From Micromonospora sp. PLK6-60 (GTDB lineage Bacteria > Actinomycetota > Actinomycetes > Mycobacteriales > Micromonosporaceae), in the NCBI RefSeq assembly GCF_019890675.1, contig NZ_JAIOAA010000015.1:1-64000 (forward strand): DNA of 64,000 bases, read 5' to 3'. The notes below the pieces were generated by a model that was not told the DNA's origin, ran no database searches, and was given only the letters and a program-made list of their open reading frames with translations. Of this stretch, positions 33,021 to 41,405 are shown in pieces. How positions within the stretch are numbered: the first letter of the stretch is position 1; each line of letters begins with the position of its first letter. A program made the translations under genes and the position numbers.

Positions 33021-33404
33021 TCAGTCCCGGGTCACCCCTTCGGGGTGCATTCCGGTTGCTTCCTCCAGTGCGTTGTCGGGCAGGTCCCCGCCGGCCCGGT
33101 CGTCCGGGAAGGTGCGGCGGGCCGGGGCCGGGTCGGGCGGCGCGCCCGGCCCCGCCTCGGTCGTCCGGGTCGGCTCGACCGACCCGAACCCGTGCCGGCC
33201 GGCCGGACCCGTCGGCGCGCCGGACACCCCCGCCCGGCGCTCGCCCCGGCGTCCCGGCGGCACGGCCGTCGCCTCGCTGCCCTCGTCCATCGGGTCGTCC
33301 TCGCCGGCGCCCCACGGCGGGTCGGCGTCGAAGCCGTCCGTGGTGCCCCAGGGTGCGGCCGACTCCGGCCCGCGACCCTCGCCCGGTCGTTCCTTCCCGC
33401 TCAT
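33021..33404 (-). CDS. small disordered hydrophilic protein, unknown
   Basis: A protein of 127 aa, rich in Gly, Pro, Asp, Glu and Arg with no hydrophobic core, so largely disordered. The ATG at 33404 has GAGG five bases upstream, supporting real translation. Short motifs such as WGTTDGFDADPPWGAGEDD and the C-terminal PDNALEEATGMHPEGV look like conserved islands. It lies 27 bases after the next gene on the same strand, probably in one transcript. Function unknown. Confidence 0.55.
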   Translation of the reverse strand: MSGKERPGEGRGPESAAPWGTTDGFDADPPWGAGEDDPMDEGSEATAVPPGRRGERRAGVSGAPTGPAGRHGFGSVEPTRTTEAGPGAPPDPAPARRTFPDDRAGGDLPDNALEEATGMHPEGVTRD

Positions 33405-33431
33405 CGCCACCTCACCGTTCTCGCCGGCCGT

Positions 33432-34058
33432 TCAGTGCGACATCGCCATCCGGCGCTTCACCGCGGCCATCGCCGCCACCTTGCCGGCCGTCCGGGGCGC
33501 GCTCATCAGCCCACCGGCGCGGCCGAGCATCCCGCGCAGCACCTGGCCCGGCTTCTGCTGCTCGCTCATGTAGGCGGTGACCACGACCAGCGAACCGGTC
33601 AGCGCCGGGATCGCCCACTGCAACATCCGCATCTGCCGTTGCCGCCCGGCCACGTCCGCCGGCGTCTGGTAGTTGGGCTCGGTGGTCCCCTCCACCGACG
33701 GGTTGCCGGCCCGTTCCAGCTGCCGGCCGACCAGGCGGCTGTAGCCGGTGACCGCGAGCGCGCCGACGGTGAGCGCCGTCTTGATCGCGCTCATCCGGCC
33801 CACCCCGCGCTGGCTCATCATCCGGGGACTCTCGGTGGCGAGCTCGCCGACGGCGCCGGCCAGGTGCGCGCCGATCGCCGCCGCGTTCACCGGGGTCCAC
33901 CGGGACCATCCGGCCGAGGCGACCGGGAGCCGCTGGGTCGAGTCGCTGATCTGTGCCGCCGCGCCGTTGACCCCCAGCGCTCCCATCAGGGAGCCGCCGA
34001 ACCAGGCCGCCAGGCCGAGATCGTGCATGGACCGCAACGCGGTGTGCCGTTCGGACAT
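33432..34058 (-). CDS. actinobacterial membrane-associated protein, unknown
   Basis: A protein of 208 aa. The ATG at 34058 was chosen because GGAGGGGG lies just before it. Segments SMHDLGLAAWFGGSLMGALGVNGAA, TPVNAAAIGAHLAGAVG, IKTALTVGALAVTGYSRLVG and LQWAIPALTGSLVVVTAYMS are moderately hydrophobic, suggesting three or four membrane or amphipathic helices. The C-terminus is basic. The start region resembles DUF-type proteins common in this order, but no function is known. It is probably cotranscribed with the small disordered protein downstream. Confidence 0.7.
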   Translation of the reverse strand: MSERHTALRSMHDLGLAAWFGGSLMGALGVNGAAAQISDSTQRLPVASAGWSRWTPVNAAAIGAHLAGAVGELATESPRMMSQRGVGRMSAIKTALTVGALAVTGYSRLVGRQLERAGNPSVEGTTEPNYQTPADVAGRQRQMRMLQWAIPALTGSLVVVTAYMSEQQKPGQVLRGMLGRAGGLMSAPRTAGKVAAMAAVKRRMAMSH

Positions 34059-34174
34059 CTGATCCCCCTCCACGTGTTCGGGCGCAGCGGCTTACCCACC
34101 CTTCGCGCGACTACGCACCCGCCGGGCGGGTAGCCCCTGGCCAGGCCGGAAACCGACGGAAGGGGACAGGGGAC

Positions 34175-35029
34175 CTAGCAGCGGGCGGCGAAGGCGGCCA
34201 CCCGCTCGGCCAGCGGCCCGCCGGCGCGTACCCAGGTGAAGTGGTCGAGCGGGGCGCCGGCCTCGGCGACCGAATAGCGCTGCCGGGTCACCGGGGCGGC
34301 GGTCAGCTTGGCGCAGAGCAGGTCCATGGTCGGGTGCGGGGTGTACTGGTCGTCGTCGACGCTGATCGCCAGCACCGGGGTCGTCACGGTGGTCACGGCG
34401 GCCTCCGCGTCCACCCCGTCCAGCCGGGGGAAGCGGCCGGTGCGCGCGGTGTACGCCCAGTCGCGGATCACCCCGTGGGCCTGCCGACCGCCGAAGCCCC
34501 AGCCCGGCCAGACCCGCAGCGCCGCGGCCACCGCCGCGATCCCCTGGGTGTACGGCAGCACGCCCCACCCGCGCCGCCCCGGGTAGGACCGCCAGTAGGG
34601 CAGCCCGACGGCGACCAGCGCCAGCCCGTCCACCGGGGCGGGGCCGCTCAGGGCGAGGTGCAGCAGGGCCGCCTGCCCGCCGAGGGAGTGGCCGAGCAGC
34701 ACGGTGGTGCGCCCGTCGAGCCGGGGCTTCAACGCGTCGAGCACCGCGCCGACGTCGGCGGCCAGCTCGGCGTAGCCGTACCGGCAGGCGCGGCTGGGGC
34801 GGGGCGTGCTCGCGCCGGTGCCGCGCAGGTCGGCGACGATCACCGCCAGCCCGGCGGCGCGCAGCGCGGCGGCGAACGGCCGGTAGTAGCGGGCGCGGAC
34901 GCCCATCGCCGGCCAGATCACCACCACCGGCGCGCCCGGCGGGCCGGCCGGCTCCGGATAGACCTGGACGCCGAGCCGCGCCCCGTCGACGTCGACGAAC
35001 TCCTGGGTGTACTCCGTGTCCCCGCGCAC
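34175..35029 (-). CDS. alpha/beta hydrolase
   Basis: A protein of 284 aa. The nucleophile elbow is GHSLGGQAALLHL, with Ser as nucleophile. The acid is probably in AISVDDDQYTP and the base His in LDHFTWVRAG. An oxyanion-type segment VVVIWPAMGVRARYY and the VADLRGTGASTP strand complete the fold. The GTG start is six bases after a TAGGCT box. The substrate is unknown; the family includes esterases and lipases. It lies just after the heptose operon on the same strand but has its own promoter, so it need not belong to that pathway. Confidence 0.88.
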   Translation of the reverse strand: MRGDTEYTQEFVDVDGARLGVQVYPEPAGPPGAPVVVIWPAMGVRARYYRPFAAALRAAGLAVIVADLRGTGASTPRPSRACRYGYAELAADVGAVLDALKPRLDGRTTVLLGHSLGGQAALLHLALSGPAPVDGLALVAVGLPYWRSYPGRRGWGVLPYTQGIAAVAAALRVWPGWGFGGRQAHGVIRDWAYTARTGRFPRLDGVDAEAAVTTVTTPVLAISVDDDQYTPHPTMDLLCAKLTAAPVTRQRYSVAEAGAPLDHFTWVRAGGPLAERVAAFAARC

Positions 35030-35035
35030 CGCCCC

Positions 35036-35041
35036 AGCCTA
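35036..35041 (-). promoter_or_regulatory. -10 box of the alpha/beta hydrolase gene
   Basis: Minus-strand TAGGCT, six bases before the GTG at 35029; leaderless arrangement. Confidence 0.5.
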
Positions 35042-35051
35042 GTGCCGCAGG

Positions 35052-36224
35052 CTACCCGCTGGTAGCTACCGGGTCCGGGCGCCGCGGCGACACCGGCCGG
35101 CGGCCGTCCCCGCCCGCTTCCGCCGGCACGGCGGCCCGGCCCACTCCCGCCGGGACACCGGTCCGGTCCGCTTCCGCCGGGACGGCGGTCCGGCCCGCTT
35201 CCGCCGGGATGCCATCCCCGGCCGCTTCCGCCGGCCCAGCGGTCCGGCCGGCTCCCACGAAAACGGCGGGCCGGCCCACCGCAGCCCGGACGTCGGTCGG
35301 TGCGCCCGCCCGGGTTACCCGGTCCACCGCGGCCAGCACCGTCGGCACGTCCAGCGCGGCCAGCGCCGGATGCGGCGCCCCGGCCGGGCCCGACGGGCGC
35401 GGCCCGGCCCAGAGGGCCTGGTGCCACGGCCGGTCCGGCGGCGGCCCCCACCAGGCCGGCGGGACCGGCCCGAACAGCAGCACCGACGGGGTGCCGTAGC
35501 CGGTGGCCAGGTGCCCGACGCCGGTGTCCCCGCAGACCACCAGCCGGGCGTGGGCGACCAGCGCGGCCAGCTCGCCGACGTCGGTCGTGCCGGCCAGCAC
35601 CGCCGACGCCGGCAGCCCGGCCGCGCGGGCCACCGCCCCGGCGAGCGGGGCCTCGGCGGCGGAACCGGTCACCACCACCCGGTGGCCCCGGTCGGTCAGC
35701 GCGCGGGCCAGCGCGGCGAACCGGTCGACCGGCCAGCGCCGCTGCGCCGCCTTGGCGCCCGGGTGCACGACCGTCACCCCGGTCGCACCGCCGGCCACCG
35801 CCGGCCGGCGCAGCGCCAGGTTTGTGCGGTCGGCGGGGATGCCGTACCAGCCGAGCAGTCGGCACCAGCGGTCCACCTCGTGTTCGTGGGCCCACCAGGG
35901 CGGGCCGTCGTGGTGGTCGGCGTCGGGGTTGGTGAAGGCGAGCAGCCGGTCGGGTCGGGTGGCGGTGAGCATCCGGTGGGACTGGGGTCCGCGGCCGTGG
36001 AGGTTGACGGCGAGGTGCGGTGGTGGGGCGGGCTGGTCGAGTGGGCCGAGGTCGTCGGTGTGGATCAGGCGGTCGATTCCGCCGACGAGGTCGACCAGTG
36101 GGGCGAGCCAGTGGGGTGCGGCCAGGGCGAGTTCCTGGTCGGGGTACGCGGTGCGTAGGGCGCGTAGGGCGGGGACGGTGGTGGCGAGGTCCCCGACGCC
36201 GAGCGCGCGCAGTACGAGGATCAC
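35052..36224 (-). CDS. GT9-family glycosyltransferase (heptosyltransferase-like)
   Basis: A protein of 390 aa. The N-terminal LVLRALGVGDLATTVPALRAL is the GT9 entry loop, HPGAKAAQRRWP is the donor-side segment and VVCGDTGVGHLATGYGTPSVLLFGP is the diagnostic C-terminal motif, as in the ADP-heptose:LPS heptosyltransferases. GT9 enzymes use ADP-heptose, which this operon appears to make. The GTG start overlaps the SDR stop by four bases. The last 70 residues are a low-complexity tail of about 12-residue units (PAEAGRTAVPAEADRTGVPA), absent from ordinary GT9 proteins. It is the last gene of the operon. The acceptor is unknown. Confidence 0.88.
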   Translation of the reverse strand: MILVLRALGVGDLATTVPALRALRTAYPDQELALAAPHWLAPLVDLVGGIDRLIHTDDLGPLDQPAPPPHLAVNLHGRGPQSHRMLTATRPDRLLAFTNPDADHHDGPPWWAHEHEVDRWCRLLGWYGIPADRTNLALRRPAVAGGATGVTVVHPGAKAAQRRWPVDRFAALARALTDRGHRVVVTGSAAEAPLAGAVARAAGLPASAVLAGTTDVGELAALVAHARLVVCGDTGVGHLATGYGTPSVLLFGPVPPAWWGPPPDRPWHQALWAGPRPSGPAGAPHPALAALDVPTVLAAVDRVTRAGAPTDVRAAVGRPAVFVGAGRTAGPAEAAGDGIPAEAGRTAVPAEADRTGVPAGVGRAAVPAEAGGDGRRPVSPRRPDPVATSG

Positions 36225-36916
36225 GGGTAGGAGGTTTCCTGTTCGGCGCAGACGACCAGTTCGCGTACGGCACAGCCGGGTGGTTGGGACAACGCGAACA
36301 TGACGGCGTTGGCGGTGTCGGCGGGGTCGTTGAGGTTGGCGTCGGGTCCGGGTTTGTATTGGGCGTCGCGGTCGTCGAAGAAGGCGGTGCGCATGCCGCC
36401 GGGGATGAGCAGGGTGACGCCGACGGTGCCGGCGAGTTCGGCGGCGAGGGCTCGGGTGAAGCCGACCACCCCGAACTTCGCCGCGCAGTACGCCGTGGCG
36501 TCGCTGACCGCCTTCACCCCCAACGTGGAGGCCACCGTCACCACCGTGCCGTGGCTGCGCTCCAGGTGTGGCAGCGCCGCCCGGACCACGGCGGCGGTGC
36601 CCAGCAGGTTGATCGTCACGATCCGGTCCCAGGTGGCCCCGTCGACGTCGGCCAGCTTGCCCGGCACGTCCATCCCGGCGGCGGTGACCAGGCCGTGCAG
36701 CCCGCCCGCCTGCTCGGCGATCTGCCGGGTGGCCTCCTCGGCCGCGCGGGTGTTGCCCAGGTCGCACTCCACCCACGGCACCCCGTCCGCCGGTGGCTGC
36801 CGGTCCAGCACGTACGGCCGGCCGCCGGCCTTGGCCACCGCGGTCACCACCGCCGCGCCCAGCCCGCTCGACCCGCCGGTGACCAGGATCGCCGCGCCGT
36901 TCATGTCCCTGCTCAT
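36221..36916 (-). CDS. short-chain dehydrogenase/reductase
   Basis: A protein of 231 aa of the classical SDR type: cofactor loop ILVTGGSSGLGAAVV, the TAAGMDVP segment in place of NNAG, catalytic Ser in VASTLGV and the YCAAK Tyr/Lys pair. The ATG at 36916 overlaps the HldE stop by four bases, with GAGGGA upstream. In Gram-negatives the epimerase HldD follows HldE in the pathway, but HldD is an extended SDR of over 300 aa. This short one is therefore unlikely to be HldD and may oxidise or reduce a heptose or an acceptor. Its role is inferred from position only. Confidence 0.85.
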   Translation of the reverse strand: MSRDMNGAAILVTGGSSGLGAAVVTAVAKAGGRPYVLDRQPPADGVPWVECDLGNTRAAEEATRQIAEQAGGLHGLVTAAGMDVPGKLADVDGATWDRIVTINLLGTAAVVRAALPHLERSHGTVVTVASTLGVKAVSDATAYCAAKFGVVGFTRALAAELAGTVGVTLLIPGGMRTAFFDDRDAQYKPGPDANLNDPADTANAVMFALSQPPGCAVRELVVCAEQETSYP

Positions 36917-38316
36917 ACCGCTCCCTCGACAAGGTGGAGGCCGCGCCGACGCGCGGCGGTGATGGTGTTGGTGGTGGACCGGTTGGCCAGGTAGGGGACG
37001 GTGACCACCCGTCCGCCCCACCGGTGGACCAGTTCGGCCTCGGGCAGTTCGGCGCCGCCCTCGCCGTAGTCGCCGCCCTTGACCCAGACGTCCGGGCGCA
37101 ACCGGCCCAGCACCCGGTGCGGGGTGGGCTCGTCGAAGACCGCCACCGCGTCGACGCAGTCCAGCGCGGCCAGCAGCCGGGCCCGGTCCTGCTCCGGGTT
37201 GACCGGCCGCTCCGGACCCTTCAACCCCCGGACGCTGCGGTCGGAGTTGAGGCAGACGACCAGGCAGTCGCCCAGCCGGCGGGCCGCCCGGAGAGTGGCG
37301 AGGTGCCCGGCGTGCAGGATGTCGAAGCAGCCGCCGGTGGCCACCACCGTGCCGCCGTCGGCGCGTACCCTCGCCACCACGTCGTCGGCGGTGCCGGCCG
37401 GTGCGGCCGGGCGGTCCGGCTCCCGGTGCAGCCCGGCGGCCCCGCCGGCGGCGACGTACCCGGACGCGGCCTCGACCGCCGCCTGGACCGCCTCCGCCGT
37501 CGAGGCCCCGTCGCCGAGGGCCAGCGCGGCGGTGGCGGCGAACCGGTCCCCGGCGCCGCAGGTGTCCTCGACCCGGTCCAGGGCGGACGGCGGCGGGACG
37601 ACCAGGGGGATGCCGCCGCCGTGGCAGAGCACCGCGCCGTCGGCGCCCGTGGTCACCGCGACCGCCCCCACCCGCCAGCGCCTTCGCAGTTCGTGGCCGG
37701 CGCGGGTGGCGGTGGACAGCGGCGAGCCGCCGCCGGCGTCGCCGGTGAGCTGCCGCAGCTCGGCGAGGTTCGGCGTGGCCAGCCGGGCCCCGGGCAGGGC
37801 CGCCGGGCCGCGCGGGTGCGGGTCCCAGACCACCGGGGCGGACGCCTCGGCCAGCGCGGCCCGCAGGGTCGGCTGGCGCAGCAGGCCGCGACCGTAGTCG
37901 CTGACCAGGATCGCCCGGGCCCGGCCCAGCAGGTCCCGCACCGCCTCCGGCGGCTCGCCCGGCGGTTGCGGGTCGCCGCCCCGGTCCAGCCGCAGCAGGG
38001 TCTGCCCGCCGGCCCGCAGCCGGATCTTCTCGGCGGTCGCGCCGGGCAGGTGCAGCGGATACACCTCCACCCCGGCGTCGGCGAGCAGCCCGGCGATCCG
38101 GGCCCCACCGGCGTCGTCGGCCAACGCGGTGACCAGCGCGACCTCGGTGCCCTGGGCGGCGGCCAGCAGGGCGGCCAGCCCGGCGCCGCCGGGCCGGTCC
38201 ACGGCGGCCCGCTCGTCGAGCACCGGCACCGGGGCGTCCGGGCAGACCCGGTTAACCGCGCCGCTGACGTCCCGGTCCAGCAGCGCGTCGCCGACCACCA
38301 CCAGCGGGCCGGTCAC
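36913..38316 (-). CDS. hldE: bifunctional heptose 7-phosphate kinase / heptose 1-phosphate adenylyltransferase
   Basis: A protein of 467 aa, matching the usual HldE length. Residues 1-300 are a PfkB/ribokinase-type kinase, with the anion-hole motif DTCGAGDRFAATA at about 251-263. Residues 320-467 are a nucleotidyltransferase with GGCFDILHAGH (328-338), the HIGH-type motif, and WVKGGDY. It converts heptose 7-phosphate to the 1,7-bisphosphate, and later joins heptose 1-phosphate to AMP, giving ADP-heptose. The GTG start overlaps the gmhA stop (GTGA). Its neighbours supply the isomerase and phosphatase steps, so the complete three-protein route is present. Confidence 0.9.
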   Translation of the reverse strand: MTGPLVVVGDALLDRDVSGAVNRVCPDAPVPVLDERAAVDRPGGAGLAALLAAAQGTEVALVTALADDAGGARIAGLLADAGVEVYPLHLPGATAEKIRLRAGGQTLLRLDRGGDPQPPGEPPEAVRDLLGRARAILVSDYGRGLLRQPTLRAALAEASAPVVWDPHPRGPAALPGARLATPNLAELRQLTGDAGGGSPLSTATRAGHELRRRWRVGAVAVTTGADGAVLCHGGGIPLVVPPPSALDRVEDTCGAGDRFAATAALALGDGASTAEAVQAAVEAASGYVAAGGAAGLHREPDRPAAPAGTADDVVARVRADGGTVVATGGCFDILHAGHLATLRAARRLGDCLVVCLNSDRSVRGLKGPERPVNPEQDRARLLAALDCVDAVAVFDEPTPHRVLGRLRPDVWVKGGDYGEGGAELPEAELVHRWGGRVVTVPYLANRSTTNTITAARRRGLHLVEGAV

Positions 38317-39176
38317 GACTGCACCCACCCCGTGCCGGTCGACCGCGCCACACCGTCGTGCCCGTTGCGGCCGGGCCCGTCCGGTGCGGACCCGCCGTGG
38401 CCGTTGCGGCCGGGCCCGTCGCCGTTGCGGGCGTGCGGGGCGTGGCCGTTCGCCGCGACGGCCCGGCCGCTCACCACGCCGGCCAGCACGTGCTCGCCCC
38501 CGATGGCGGGCCGGACGCCGTCCCGGGCCGGCGGCACGTCCCGCTCCCAGGCCGGCGGCACCGCGCGCAGCCGGGCCACCCGCGTGCCCGGCAGGTCACG
38601 CACCAGCGGCAGCGCCCGGTCCACGTACTCGCAGAGCAGGTGCGAGGAGACCAGGTGCAGCTCCTGCACCACCTGGCTGTCCGCCGACGGCACGGCGAGC
38701 ACGTCGTGGCAGAGCTCGGCGAGCGGGTTGGGGGTGGGGCCGGTGAAGGCCCAGCAGCGGAGTCCGGTTTCGCGGCCGGCGTGGGCGGCGGTGAGGAGGT
38801 TGGGGCTGGTGCCGCTGGTGGAGAGTAGGAGGAGGATGTCGCCGGGTCGGCCGTGGGCGTGGACCTGGCGGGCGAAGATGTGGTCGTAGCCGTAGTCGTT
38901 GCCGATGGCGGTGAGGGCGCTGGTTTCGGCGTGTAGGGCGAGGGCGGAGAGGGGTTGGCGGTCGTGGCGGAGTTTGCCGACGAGTTCGGCGGTGAGGTGT
39001 TGGGCTTCGGCGGCGCTGCCGCCGTTGCCGGCGACCAGTAGTCGGCCGCCCCGGGTCAGGGTGCCGGCCAGCTCGGTGCCCCAGTCGGCCAGCCGCTCGG
39101 CCGCCCGCCGGTACGGCAGCAGCGCGGCGGCCAGGCCGGTCAGGTGCTGATCCAGCGGGCAGAGCGCGTCGCTCAT
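38313..39176 (-). CDS. gmhA: sedoheptulose 7-phosphate isomerase (SIS domain) with disordered tail
   Basis: A protein of 287 aa. Residues 1-195 are the SIS isomerase: LLVAGNGGSAAEAQHLTAELVGK (phosphate loop), STSGTSPNLL and ELHLVSSHLLCEYVD, as in GmhA, which makes D-glycero-D-manno-heptose 7-phosphate. Ordinary GmhA is about 190-200 aa. The extra 90 residues are low-complexity, with repeats of the type NGHxxxARNGDGPGRNGHGG. The ATG at 39176 shares one base with the stop of the upstream glycosyltransferase (TGATG). Codon third bases change abruptly between about 38725 and 39050. Confidence 0.9.
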   Translation of the reverse strand: MSDALCPLDQHLTGLAAALLPYRRAAERLADWGTELAGTLTRGGRLLVAGNGGSAAEAQHLTAELVGKLRHDRQPLSALALHAETSALTAIGNDYGYDHIFARQVHAHGRPGDILLLLSTSGTSPNLLTAAHAGRETGLRCWAFTGPTPNPLAELCHDVLAVPSADSQVVQELHLVSSHLLCEYVDRALPLVRDLPGTRVARLRAVPPAWERDVPPARDGVRPAIGGEHVLAGVVSGRAVAANGHAPHARNGDGPGRNGHGGSAPDGPGRNGHDGVARSTGTGWVQS

Positions 39177-40393
39177 CAGGCCACCGCCGGAGCGGGGCGG
39201 CCGAGGGCGGCGACCGAGGCGTAGACCGTGCCGAGCTGTTCGGCGCACCGCTTCCAGGAGTACCGGCTGCGGATGCGGTCCAGCGCCGCCGTGGCGTACG
39301 CGAAGCGCCGGACCTGGTCGGCGAGCAGCCGGCGCAGGGTGACGCCCAGCGTGCGGGGGTCGCGCGGCGGCACCAGGTCGCCGGTCAGCCCGTCGACCAC
39401 GGTGTCGGCGATGCCGCCCACGTTGGTGCCGACGACCGGCACGCCGCAGGCCATCCCCTCCAGCGGGGTGAGCCCGAACGGCTCGTACCAGGGGGCGGCG
39501 ACCAGCACGTCGGCCGACCGGTACCAGGCGCCCATCTCCTCCCGGGGCACCCCGCCGACCAGCTTCACCCGGTCGGCCACGCCGCAGGACTCGGCGACGG
39601 CCCGCAGTTTGCGGGCGAAGGTGTCGGCGGGCAGCAGGTCGGCGGCGGGCCCACCGACCATCACGCACTCCGCCTCGGGCACCGCCGGCAGCGCCCGGAC
39701 CACGTCCAGGAACCCCTTGCGTTCCACCATCCGGCCGACGGTGAGCAGCCGGGGCCGGGCCGGGTCGCGCGGCGCGACCGGCCCGTCGGGGCGGAACACG
39801 TGCTGGTTCACCCCGGACGGGACCAGGGCCATCCGGGACCGGGGCACCCCCATCCGGACCAGCTCGCCCATCTCGTCCTCGCACTGCACGATCACCCGGT
39901 CGACCGCGCGGCCCAGCGCCCGCTCGTAGCCCATCCGGCGGCGCGGACTGGTGTCCCTGGCGCCCTGGTGGCGGCGCTTCACCGAGCCCAGCGCGTGGTA
40001 CGTCAGCACCACCGGCACCCCGGTACGCCGGGCGGCGTGCACGGTGGCCAGCCCGCTCATCCAGAAGTGCGCGTGGGCCACCTCCGGGGTCCAGTCGCCG
40101 CGCCCCCACCGGTCGGCCAGCCACCACCCGAACTCGCCCATGTACGGCAGCAGGTCGTCCTTCGGCACCCGCTGCGCCGGCCCGGCCGGCACGTGGCAGA
40201 CCTGGTACCCGTCCGGGCTGGCCACGTACTCGGGCAGGGCGGGGGAGTCACGGCGGGTGTAGACGCGCACGTCGTGCCCCTCGCCGACCAGCGCGGCAGC
40301 GAGTTCCGCCACGTGGGTGTTCTGGCCGCCGGCGTCCTCCTCGCCGAGGACGGCGAGCGGGCTGGCGTGCTCCGAAATCATCGCGATGCGCAT
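39176..40393 (-). CDS. GT4-type glycosyltransferase
   Basis: A protein of 405 aa with a GT-B plan. The N-terminal MRIAMISEHASPLA and GGQNTHVAELAAALVGEGHDV form the acceptor domain. LLTVGRMVERKGFLDVVRALP opens the donor domain, and YEPFGLTPLEGMACGVPVVGTNVGGIADTV (in pieces) carries the EX7E catalytic/ribose-binding acids. The family uses nucleotide sugars with retention of configuration. The start overlaps the preceding gene by 16 bases. It is likely to extend the glycan made by this operon; the sugar is unknown. Confidence 0.9.
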   Translation of the reverse strand: MRIAMISEHASPLAVLGEEDAGGQNTHVAELAAALVGEGHDVRVYTRRDSPALPEYVASPDGYQVCHVPAGPAQRVPKDDLLPYMGEFGWWLADRWGRGDWTPEVAHAHFWMSGLATVHAARRTGVPVVLTYHALGSVKRRHQGARDTSPRRRMGYERALGRAVDRVIVQCEDEMGELVRMGVPRSRMALVPSGVNQHVFRPDGPVAPRDPARPRLLTVGRMVERKGFLDVVRALPAVPEAECVMVGGPAADLLPADTFARKLRAVAESCGVADRVKLVGGVPREEMGAWYRSADVLVAAPWYEPFGLTPLEGMACGVPVVGTNVGGIADTVVDGLTGDLVPPRDPRTLGVTLRRLLADQVRRFAYATAALDRIRSRYSWKRCAEQLGTVYASVAALGRPAPAVA

Positions 40394-41352
40394 GTCTCCT
40401 CCTCCATCAGCCGGTCCCAGTCGGCCAGGAACCGCTCGAGCCCGAACCGTTCCTTCGCCACGTCACGTCCCCTTGCCCCCAGCCGGTACGCCGCCTCCCG
40501 GTCGGTGGCGAGCCACCGGGCCGCCTCGACCAGGGTGTCGACGCGGGTGGAGAGCACCCCCGCGTCGGCCGGCACGGCGTCGACCGCCTCGGTGGTGGCC
40601 AGCGCGACCACCGGCATGCCGATCGACATCGCCTCGATCAGGCTGAGCCCGAGCGAGGTCCACCGGCACAGGTGCAGGTAGGCCCGCCGCCGGGCCACCT
40701 CCTCGTGCATCCGGTCCTGCGGCAGGTCGTCGTGGCTGGCCAGCGCGTCGGCGGGCAGGCCCAGCCGGTCACCGAGCCCGGCCACCCCCATGCCGAAGAC
40801 GTCAAGCGGCGCGACGGCGGTGAACCGGGGCATCAGGTCGGTGCCGGTGACCCGCCAGCGGCGGACCGGCTCGTTTGTCACCACGGCCAGCCGGTCCAGC
40901 TCGCCGGTCCACTCGACGGCCGGCGGCACGATGCCGTGCTCGACCACGGTGCTGCGGGTGCCGCCGTTGTCCCAGAACAGCTGGTTGAAGTGGGTGACGT
41001 GGGTGAGCAGCAGGTCGTCCCGGTCGGCCATCGGGTGCCGGGTGTTCGGCACGTCGCCCTTCGGGGTGTTGTGCTCCACGTAGATCGCCGGCAGGTCCCG
41101 CCCGGGCCGGCGACCGAGCCACCGCTCGGCCAGCTCCAGCTCCTCGGGACGCTGGAGGATCACCAGGTCCACGTCGGCGGCGGCCAGCTCCGGCGGGGTC
41201 ACCTCGACGGCGTTCTCCGGCCACCGGTAGGTGCGGGCCCGACCCAGCCCGTACGGGCCGCGGTCGGGGGTGACCGGCACGAGGTAGCGGTGCCGGCCGT
41301 GCACGAAGGACGTGGTCCAGGAGCCGTGCACGTGCCAGAGCAGGACGTTCAT
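40378..41352 (-). CDS. glycosyltransferase-like protein (GT-B fold, group 1-like)
   Basis: A protein of 324 aa. The ATG at 41352 has AGGAGAG just upstream. The N-terminus MNVLLWHVHGSWTTSFVHG resembles an acceptor-binding strand, and the C-terminal region YLHLCRWTSLGLSLIEAMSIGMPVVALATTEAVDAVP carries the donor-site E-x(n)-E pattern of group 1 glycosyltransferases. It is shorter than most GT4 enzymes and its middle is diverged. It lies inside the heptose operon, so it probably adds a further residue to the same product. Confidence 0.8.
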   Translation of the reverse strand: MNVLLWHVHGSWTTSFVHGRHRYLVPVTPDRGPYGLGRARTYRWPENAVEVTPPELAAADVDLVILQRPEELELAERWLGRRPGRDLPAIYVEHNTPKGDVPNTRHPMADRDDLLLTHVTHFNQLFWDNGGTRSTVVEHGIVPPAVEWTGELDRLAVVTNEPVRRWRVTGTDLMPRFTAVAPLDVFGMGVAGLGDRLGLPADALASHDDLPQDRMHEEVARRRAYLHLCRWTSLGLSLIEAMSIGMPVVALATTEAVDAVPADAGVLSTRVDTLVEAARWLATDREAAYRLGARGRDVAKERFGLERFLADWDRLMEEETCASR

Positions 41353-41405
41353 GTCTCTCCTCACACGATCGCGTCGGGTCGGGAACGGGGGGTGACGGCG
41401 CCTGC

